Positions 63,501-64,000 of a DNA stretch of 64,000 bases are shown piece after piece. Each line of letters starts with the position of its first letter. Position 1 is the first letter of the stretch. The notes under the pieces were generated by a model, which was not told the origin of the DNA, searched no databases, and saw nothing but the letters and a program-made list of their open reading frames with translations. The position numbers and the translations under genes are program-made. This stretch comes from Sinonovacula constricta (lineage: Eukaryota > Mollusca > Bivalvia > Cardiida > Solecurtidae): contig CM017556.1 in the NCBI GenBank assembly GCA_007844125.1, positions 24,063,277 to 24,127,276 of the forward strand. Direction: 5' to 3'.

Positions 63501-63855
63501 GCTGGTATGGAGCTAGGGCACCAATAAACATCATTTAAAATATTTCCAGGTAACAATATTTTTTTCTGGTTGCATGAGAAAGAGAAAATAATCCTAAATG
63601 ACAGATACCACAGTTAATTAAAAGAGCTAAGATATAGAAAATCAAGTAAATGTGTTGTTGTTTTTCAATACATCACAGTGGCCCAATTATGGGCATTAAA
63701 ACAACATCGACTGGAATTCAAAACCTTGAGGAGTTACACGTTGGAAACTTTTAATTTCTCTGCCAGAGGTGCCCCTAACAAAGGTGGTCCTTTGAGGTCT
63801 CACCTGGTTTCTTCAATGTCCCTGTGGCAGTGGGGGCAGCACCAGCTGGTTTGAT
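19725..63855 (-). CDS. ITSN: Intersectin, C-terminal half (SH3-D, SH3-E, DH, PH, C2), partial
   Basis: A multidomain endocytic scaffold. In intersectin, the EH and SH3 domains bind Epsin/AP-2, dynamin, synaptojanin and WASP at clathrin-coated pits, and the long form's DH-PH is a Cdc42 exchange factor. The join on the minus strand is 63855-63804, 61593-61472, 60363-60241, 59331-59259, 58372-58187, 40101-39980, 39362-39256, 38486-38411, 37790-37683, 36165-36067, 33668-33501, 32823-32752, 31914-31777, 29841-29646, 29175-29098 (or 27447-27370), 21217-21044, 19885-19725. The total is 2,055 nt, in frame throughout, with AG/GT at every junction. Domain order matches animal intersectin: SH3-D, SH3-E, RhoGEF with [16 protein letters not shown]2 with KSDPYCEV and LNPKWN. 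The 5' two-fifths or more (EH1, EH2, coiled coil, SH3-A to C) lies beyond 64 kb. The identity is certain; ITSN1 versus ITSN2 does not apply to an invertebrate single copy. Confidence 0.97.
19925..19985. repeat. (TA)n microsatellite
   Basis: A near-perfect TA dinucleotide run broken by ACACCGG, located in the last intersectin intron. Confidence 0.9.
20375..20585 (-). mobile_element. SINE family B, copy 1
   Basis: Shares GAAGCAGATATAATGCTGCC, ATAGTATACT.TGAAC, GATACCACAC and TTGGTAT with copies at 23.7, 37.2, 41.2 and 58.7 kb. All have the same orientation. The tRNA-like head would be at the right and is replaced here by the decayed exon copy. Confidence 0.6.
20590..20690 (-). pseudogene. Decayed copy of the intersectin C2 exon
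   Basis: The core at 20,598-20,645 matches 21,095-21,146 of the functional C2 exon. On the minus strand it reads [21 protein letters not shown] against [18 protein letters not shown] has become TAG and CGA has become TGA, and the splice sites and outer parts are not recognisable. It lies downstream of the real exon in the last intron, so it is a dead duplicate and is not used. Confidence 0.75.
20815..20965 (-). mobile_element. tRNA-Ser/Leu-like SINE (family D), copy 1
   Basis: On the minus strand GCCTGTGGCAGAGTGGTTAA is an A-box-like head, with a long variable-arm-like region and GGTTTTGAGAGCC in the B-box position. The body GAAACTTCATGTTGGGAGG follows. Related, more decayed copies lie at 22,035-22,170, 32,335-32,470 and about 45,005-45,065. 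Confidence 0.65.
21044..21217 (-). CDS. ITSN: Intersectin C2 exon (central strands)
   Basis: Phase 1 at both ends, acceptor ATATAG and donor GTACCG. It completes a Gly, then [34 protein letters not shown] and [14 protein letters not shown]. The FDRD loop and SDPY keep the acidic residues typical of a Ca2+/phospholipid-binding C2 domain. It is shared by both alternative upstream exons. Confidence 0.97.
22035..22170 (-). mobile_element. SINE family D, copy 2 (decayed)
   Basis: On the minus strand it has GTAGCTGAGGGGTTAGAGTC as the tRNA-like head and the body word AACTTCAATGTGGAGAGG. These align with the copy at 20,815-20,965. Confidence 0.5.
23513..23675. mobile_element. Older foldback element (imperfect hairpin)
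   Basis: Imperfect inverted arms: GGGATAAAAAGAATACTAGG ... AGAAAATGTTATCA on the left pairs with its complement ending CCTAGTATTC..TATGTCCC on the right, with an AAGCTTGGCAAGCC-like centre. It shares the arm start GAATAC.AGGTT and GGGATAAAA with the insertion at 24.2 kb. Confidence 0.65.
23685..23935 (-). mobile_element. SINE family B, copy 2
   Basis: Body words are GTGTCCTTTTGAAG, GATACCACACCCAGTCACATT and ATATTTGC; a tRNA-like head remnant (GGTTTGATCCCAGGCTGTGAC on the minus strand) is at its right end. Confidence 0.65.
24000..24177. repeat. 85-bp satellite, left portion
   Basis: Two units, the first diverged, of the array that resumes at 25,459. The array is split here by the insertion at 24,178. 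Confidence 0.85.
24178..25458. mobile_element. Roughly 1.3-kb composite insertion with long hairpin
   Basis: Interrupts a satellite unit between TTATAGATA and ACCTTTTACCAG. It begins with a hairpin (arms 24,181-24,245 and 24,258-24,321; 41 paired bases, an 8-base mismatch, 15 paired bases, 12-base loop). The remaining 1.1 kb is bounded by TTTTATCCCACCATCA and its exact complement TGATGGTGGGATAAAA. No transposase is seen, so it would be non-autonomous. The internal open frames (24,701-24,919 minus and 25,139-25,351 plus) carry no recognised motif. Confidence 0.8.
25459..26515. repeat. 85-86-bp satellite, main array (about 12 units)
   Basis: Very homogeneous units containing CCAGTATAATGAAACACTGA, ATTAGCCCAGTACAATGC and GGCCAATTAATG. 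Two subtypes alternate: GCGAGAACAGAGG (86 bp) and GCAGGATAGAGG (85 bp). Degenerate relatives continue to about 27,350 on the right and appear from about 22,980 on the left, so this is an old array with a freshly homogenised centre. Confidence 0.95.
27254..27302. repeat. CA/TA microsatellite
   Basis: ACACGTGCACACACACACTC followed by ACACACACATATATGT, in an intersectin intron. Confidence 0.8.
27370..27447 (-). CDS. ITSN: Intersectin alternative C2 exon b
   Basis: A 78-bp exon, phase 1 in and phase 1 out, acceptor TTGTAG, donor GTAGGC. It encodes [20 protein letters not shown] then QARDAN and leaves a G for the shared GKSDPY junction. It encodes the same first C2 strand as the exon at 29,098-29,175 and has the same length and phases. 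Including both would repeat the strand, so they are probably mutually exclusive. Confidence 0.9.
29098..29175 (-). CDS. ITSN: Intersectin alternative C2 exon a
   Basis: A 78-bp exon with acceptor CCTTCAG and a strong donor GTAAGA. It encodes [18 protein letters not shown] then KKLICSKD and leaves a G, phase 1/1. It differs from exon b mainly after [10 protein letters not shown] against DLQARDAN. This is the first C2 loop next to the membrane-binding face, and exon b has two more acidic or polar positions there. Confidence 0.9.
29395..29427. repeat. (ATC)n microsatellite
   Basis: A TCATCATCATCATCATCACC run in an intersectin intron. Confidence 0.85.
29646..29841 (-). CDS. ITSN: Intersectin exon, second half of PH domain
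   Basis: Phase 0 in, phase 1 out, acceptor TTTATAG, donor GTATGT. It encodes [11 protein letters not shown], then [14 protein letters not shown], the PH C-terminal helix ([17 protein letters not shown]) and the basic [11 protein letters not shown] linker to C2. The conserved PH-helix Trp is present. Confidence 0.97.
31160..31426 (+). repeat. Dispersed element R1, copy 2 (intersectin intron)
   Basis: The same element as at 12,195-12,453 and in the same plus orientation, therefore antisense to intersectin. It has a few small insertions (GTTTAAGGCAGAC) relative to copy 1. Confidence 0.85.
31777..31914 (-). CDS. ITSN: Intersectin exon, PH domain core
   Basis: Phase 0 at both ends, acceptor TTTCAG, donor GTAAGT. 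It encodes [18 protein letters not shown] and [11 protein letters not shown], the central PH strands typical of intersectin. Confidence 0.97.
32335..32470 (-). mobile_element. SINE family D, copy 3 (decayed)
   Basis: CTGAAAGGCCTCCTCACGTG and a degraded head TAATGGATAGAGTCATATAA on the minus strand are related to the copy at 20.8 kb. Confidence 0.4.
32752..32823 (-). CDS. ITSN: Intersectin exon, start of PH domain
   Basis: 72 bp, phase 0/0. It encodes [20 protein letters not shown] and VLYK; the [13 protein letters not shown] motif is diagnostic of intersectin. Confidence 0.97.
33501..33668 (-). CDS. ITSN: Intersectin exon, C-terminal DH helices
   Basis: 168 bp, phase 0/0, acceptor TTATCAG, donor GTAGAG. 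It encodes [20 protein letters not shown], then [19 protein letters not shown] and [12 protein letters not shown], the last DH helix and the DH-PH linker. Confidence 0.98.
34683..34768 (-). mobile_element. tRNA-like SINE head
   Basis: The minus strand reads CAGTTAGCTCAGTTAGAAGAGC (A box) and then, about 35 bases on, CCAGGTTCAAACCCAG (B box). The cloverleaf appears incomplete, so this is a tRNA-derived repeat and not a functional tRNA gene. Confidence 0.6.
35015..35056. repeat. (AT)n microsatellite
   Basis: Alternating TA run interrupted by AAAT, inside an intersectin intron. Confidence 0.9.
35690..35950 (-). mobile_element. SINE family A, copy 1
   Basis: Shares ACGGCATTTTTGTCGATACT, GGTGCCCAGGGACTGAACC and TTAGGAGGGAAGCC with copies at 38.9 and 63.2 kb. 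The minus strand has a B-box GGATTCAAACCCC-type word at the right end; the A box is truncated in this copy. Confidence 0.8.
36067..36165 (-). CDS. ITSN: Intersectin exon, DH domain conserved helix
   Basis: 99 bp, phase 0/0. It encodes [20 protein letters not shown] and [26 protein letters not shown] is the most conserved DH motif, whose helix contacts the GTPase. Confidence 0.98.
36478..36545. repeat. Short hairpin-like dispersed repeat
   Basis: ACTTATATAGCGCCCTTTT and AAAGGCGCTTTACAA form a near palindrome (GCGCC...GGCGC). The phrase is widespread in marine invertebrate genomes, as far as I recall. Confidence 0.45.
37170..37415 (-). mobile_element. SINE family B, copy 3
   Basis: Begins CCATCCCACCAACAGTTTTT and shows GCAGATTAAGTGCTGCCTTC and GATACCACAC. 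The tRNA-like head on the minus strand is GGTAAAGAGTCAGCTTCAGG with a degraded B box. Confidence 0.65.
37683..37790 (-). CDS. ITSN: Intersectin exon, DH domain
   Basis: 108 bp, phase 0/0, acceptor CTGCAG, donor GTAAGA. It encodes [20 protein letters not shown] and [31 protein letters not shown] is a strong intersectin match. Confidence 0.98.
37939..38201. repeat. 33-bp minisatellite (8 units)
   Basis: Perfect or near-perfect units TTAACTTGCTGGTTAGCTAC-CAGTATTG(A/T)ACTG in the 620-bp intron between two DH exons. The multiple-of-three length keeps a frame open across it; this is not coding. Confidence 0.95.
38411..38486 (-). CDS. ITSN: Intersectin exon, DH domain
   Basis: 76 bp, phase 2 in, phase 0 out. 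It completes a Lys and encodes [20 protein letters not shown] and ILCEN. ALRVRKK.G is conserved in all intersectins. Confidence 0.98.
38889..39163 (-). mobile_element. SINE family A, copy 2
   Basis: GCCAGCATTTTTGCCGATAC, TTATGAGGTGCCCAGGGACT and the B box GGGTTTGAACCC complement near 39,110. It lies in the intron between two DH exons. Confidence 0.85.
39256..39362 (-). CDS. ITSN: Intersectin exon, DH domain
   Basis: 107 bp, phase 0 in, phase 2 out. It encodes [20 protein letters not shown] and [24 protein letters not shown] is typical of the second DH helix. Confidence 0.98.
39980..40101 (-). CDS. ITSN: Intersectin exon, start of DH domain
   Basis: 122 bp, phase 1 in, phase 0 out, donor GTAAGT. 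Joined to exon E it forms a Trp codon (T+GG), matching the QQW junction of vertebrate long intersectin. It then encodes [20 protein letters not shown] and [20 protein letters not shown], where DH helix 1 begins. Confidence 0.98.
40346..40481 (-). CDS. Candidate alternative first exon of a DH-PH-C2 intersectin isoform
   Basis: An ATG in good context (AAAAATGGC) follows an in-frame TGA two codons upstream. The 45-codon frame reads [45 protein letters not shown] and ends at ACAG|GTAAAA in phase 1, which joins in frame (G+GG, Gly) to the first DH exon 245 bp downstream. The DNA just upstream (40,485-40,570) has more CpG than its surroundings. Part of it ([13 protein letters not shown]) resembles the cassette at 61.7 kb. 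It could instead be a fragment of a nested gene or a retro-copied exon; the protein segment was not recognised. Confidence 0.45.
41140..41340 (-). mobile_element. SINE family B, copy 4
   Basis: Shares GAGCAGATATAAAGCTG, GTATAGTATGCTCTGGACAC and ACACCACACCCAGTCACATT with the other family B copies. Confidence 0.65.
42640..44095 (+). repeat. Roughly 355-bp tandem repeat ending in a hairpin
   Basis: About four copies of a unit with ATGGGTTCTGCACAT, GAACATTTGAGTCAA, TTATAGAGCGGACACGACAT, AGACTTAAAAGGGGCATAAC and TGACCTTCATGTGTGACCTT. The last copy runs into GACGGACAGATAGACGGACG and a hairpin of CCCCCCCACACATTTTGTGG-type bases followed by TATAA. It looks like a repeat family whose internal unit expanded in tandem. 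Confidence 0.8.
45005..45070 (-). mobile_element. SINE family D fragment
   Basis: GAAAACCTCCTCACATCAAG and CTCGCCCAGACCTGGACTCG match the body of family D elements. Confidence 0.4.
47190..47425. repeat. Degenerate 30-bp tandem repeat
   Basis: Imperfect units of the form TAGCTCAAACTCTTGGCATTG, about 30 bp apart, in the 18-kb intron. The open minus frame here is a shadow of the periodicity. Confidence 0.65.
47805..48004. mobile_element. 200-bp foldback MITE with 9-bp target duplication
   Basis: Long terminal inverted repeats of about 50 bp (GGTaACACGACTTACCGGAA and its partner) flank a short AT-rich centre. The motif TACCGGAATCCACC or its complement occurs several times. AATCTTAAC is directly repeated at 47,796-47,804 and 48,005-48,013. 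A 9-bp duplication with long inverted repeats fits Mutator-like (MULE) non-autonomous elements. Confidence 0.9.
48471..48500. repeat. Poly-A run
   Basis: About 30 consecutive A residues; possibly the tail of an unrecognised retroelement upstream. Confidence 0.8.
49655..49900. repeat. 45-bp minisatellite (about 6 units)
   Basis: Units contain AGTAAAGGGTTATAAAACAT and ACCCACCCTAATGGTGTTTC. Two overlapping minus frames stay open because 45 is a multiple of three. Confidence 0.95.
50728..51880. repeat. 44-bp minisatellite (about 26 units)
   Basis: Very regular units containing the palindromes GACTTAAGTC and CCTAGG, TTCT(C/T)ATATCTGG and AACTCAGCATTTAA. It sits deep in the 18-kb intersectin intron. 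Units at the left edge are more diverged. Confidence 0.97.
57787..57792 (-). promoter_or_regulatory. Candidate polyadenylation signal for short intersectin
   Basis: AATAAA on the minus strand about 390 bases after the in-intron stop at 58,179. It would serve transcripts that fail to use the exon E donor. In AT-rich DNA this hexamer is common, so support is weak. Confidence 0.3.
58179..58372 (-). CDS. ITSN: Intersectin exon E (SH3-E), with short-isoform stop
   Basis: Enters in phase 1 from the linker exon and encodes [20 protein letters not shown], then [20 protein letters not shown] and YVQ, a complete fifth SH3 domain with ALYPY, DWW and PSNY. In long transcripts it ends at 58,187 (TCTT|GTAAGT). 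If that donor is not used, translation continues two codons (C, K) to TAA at 58,179-58,181, giving a protein ending after SH3-E, as in the short EH-SH3 isoform of vertebrate ITSN1. Confidence 0.97.
58650..58900 (-). mobile_element. SINE family B, copy 5
   Basis: Starts ATCATCCAACGAATAACTTT and shares CTTGAAGCAGATCAAGTG, ATATTTGCATAAG and CTTGGTATGTCAC with the other copies. Confidence 0.65.
58955..59175 (+). mobile_element. SINE family C, copy 2
   Basis: A tRNA-like head CTGTGGCCTTGTGGTAGAGT (A box) and a degraded B box (GTGGATCCCACTC), then a body with CAGACATTTGTCTGGGG and TTTTCCTCCCTC matching 9,170-9,375, ending in GATGTATTTTAATAAA. Confidence 0.7.
59259..59331 (-). CDS. ITSN: Intersectin exon D, SH3-D/SH3-E linker
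   Basis: 73 bp, phase 0 in, phase 1 out. It encodes a Pro/Ser/Ala-rich linker, [20 protein letters not shown] and AQTY, with no domain of its own. Confidence 0.95.
60241..60363 (-). CDS. ITSN: Intersectin exon C, end of SH3-D and linker
   Basis: 123 bp, phase 0/0. It encodes [20 protein letters not shown] then a Ser/Thr-rich linker ([20 protein letters not shown]). [11 protein letters not shown] closes the SH3 fold. Confidence 0.98.
60785..60875 (-). mobile_element. tRNA-like SINE head (family B)
   Basis: The minus strand has GGTAGCTTAATCGGTAGAGC (A box) and GGGCTCGATTCCAGGC (B box). The B-box side matches the head remnants of family B copies at 23.7 and 37.2 kb. Confidence 0.65.
61472..61593 (-). 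CDS. ITSN: Intersectin exon B, SH3-D
   Basis: 122 bp, phase 1 in, phase 0 out. It encodes [30 protein letters not shown] and [11 protein letters not shown]. The TATG.EQL.L.PGQLI and GGWWEGEL-like words identify SH3-D of intersectin. Confidence 0.98.
61733..61774 (-). CDS. Candidate 42-bp in-frame cassette exon of intersectin
   Basis: Flanked by an acceptor ATAATTAG and a donor CAG|GTAAAT. It is phase 1 at both ends, so it can be included or skipped between exons A and B without a frame change. It would insert [14 protein letters not shown] into the SH3-C/SH3-D linker. Its middle resembles [13 protein letters not shown] in the exon at 40.4 kb at both protein and DNA level. The polypyrimidine tract is poor. 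Confidence 0.4.
62330..62660 (+). repeat. Dispersed repeat ending in GTGAGCTAAAA (copy 2)
   Basis: ATTCTGACCAAGTTTGTTAG, ACTATAGCCTCTAGTGTGTT and GTGCTCAGGTGAGCTAAAA occur in the same order as in the copy at 16.8 kb. Confidence 0.65.
63226..63512 (-). mobile_element. SINE family A, copy 3 (best preserved)
   Basis: The minus strand starts with GCAATAGCTCAGGTGGTAGA (A box) and has GGGTTTGAACCCC (B box) about 45 bases on. The family body follows with TTCCCTCCTAACACT, AGTCCCTGGGCACTTCAT and CGGCAAAAATGCCGGC. It lies in the intron between exons A and B. Confidence 0.88.
63804..63855 (-). CDS. ITSN: Intersectin exon A, SH3-C/SH3-D linker (first exon seen)
   Basis: 52 bp, phase 0 in, phase 1 out, acceptor TTTGCAG, donor GTGAGA. 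It encodes [17 protein letters not shown], a linker resembling the Gly/Lys-rich SH3-C/D linker of vertebrate ITSN1. Upstream exons lie outside the window. Confidence 0.9.
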
Positions 63856-64000
63856 CTGCAAAATGTCAATTAGAGATGTTACAGCACATTAATAACTGCT
63901 TATATCTCTTAAATTGAATTTCTATTTAAAAAAAAAACTACAAATGATCCTGTAAATGAAGAAACTGAATGAATGTAATGTGATTGTTATGAAGAACATA

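Overview
This is animal nuclear DNA, AT-rich and intron-rich. It most likely comes from a bivalve mollusc. The protein-coding content is metazoan with phase-consistent GT-AG introns. The background is packed with tRNA-derived SINEs, foldback MITEs, minisatellites and dispersed repeats of the kind common in bivalve introns, for example copies ending in CAGGTGAGCTAAAA. The species cannot be named from the sequence.

Layout. From 1 to 1.5 kb there is a minus-strand ORF of an unrecognised family. From 2.6 to 5 kb there is non-coding DNA holding two CpG-rich, promoter-like elements in inverted orientation. From 5.27 to 8.47 kb lies a 69-bp satellite with an internal 897-bp higher-order duplication. 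From 10.88 to 12.49 kb there is a single-exon plus-strand gene for a basic 349-residue protein. It is a divergent paralogue of the ORF at the left edge. From 12.5 to 19.3 kb the DNA is AT-rich with no gene found.

From 19,725 to 63,855, and continuing past the right edge, runs one large minus-strand gene: the 3' two-fifths or so of intersectin (ITSN / Dap160). Seventeen exons on one splice path (2,055 nt, 684 codons plus stop) encode, in order, a linker, SH3-D, a linker, SH3-E, a RhoGEF (DH) domain, a PH domain and a C2 domain. The EH domains, coiled coil and SH3-A to -C must lie beyond 64 kb.

Four isoform-generating features were read directly from this gene. (1) The exon E donor overlaps an in-frame stop, which would give a short EH-SH3 form. 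(2) A phase-compatible exon with its own ATG sits 245 bp upstream of the first DH exon and could start a DH-PH-C2-only protein. (3) There is a 42-bp in-frame cassette between the first two exons seen here. (4) Two 78-bp, same-phase alternative exons encode the start of the C2 domain. A decayed, stop-containing copy of the next C2 exon is also present.

The introns hold the repeats: an 85-bp satellite split by a roughly 1.3-kb hairpin-bearing insertion, a 200-bp MITE with a 9-bp target duplication, 44-, 45-, 33- and roughly 355-bp tandem arrays, and several SINE families. No single undescribed multi-gene system was found. The most interesting points are the intersectin isoform architecture and the unrecognised paralogue pair.
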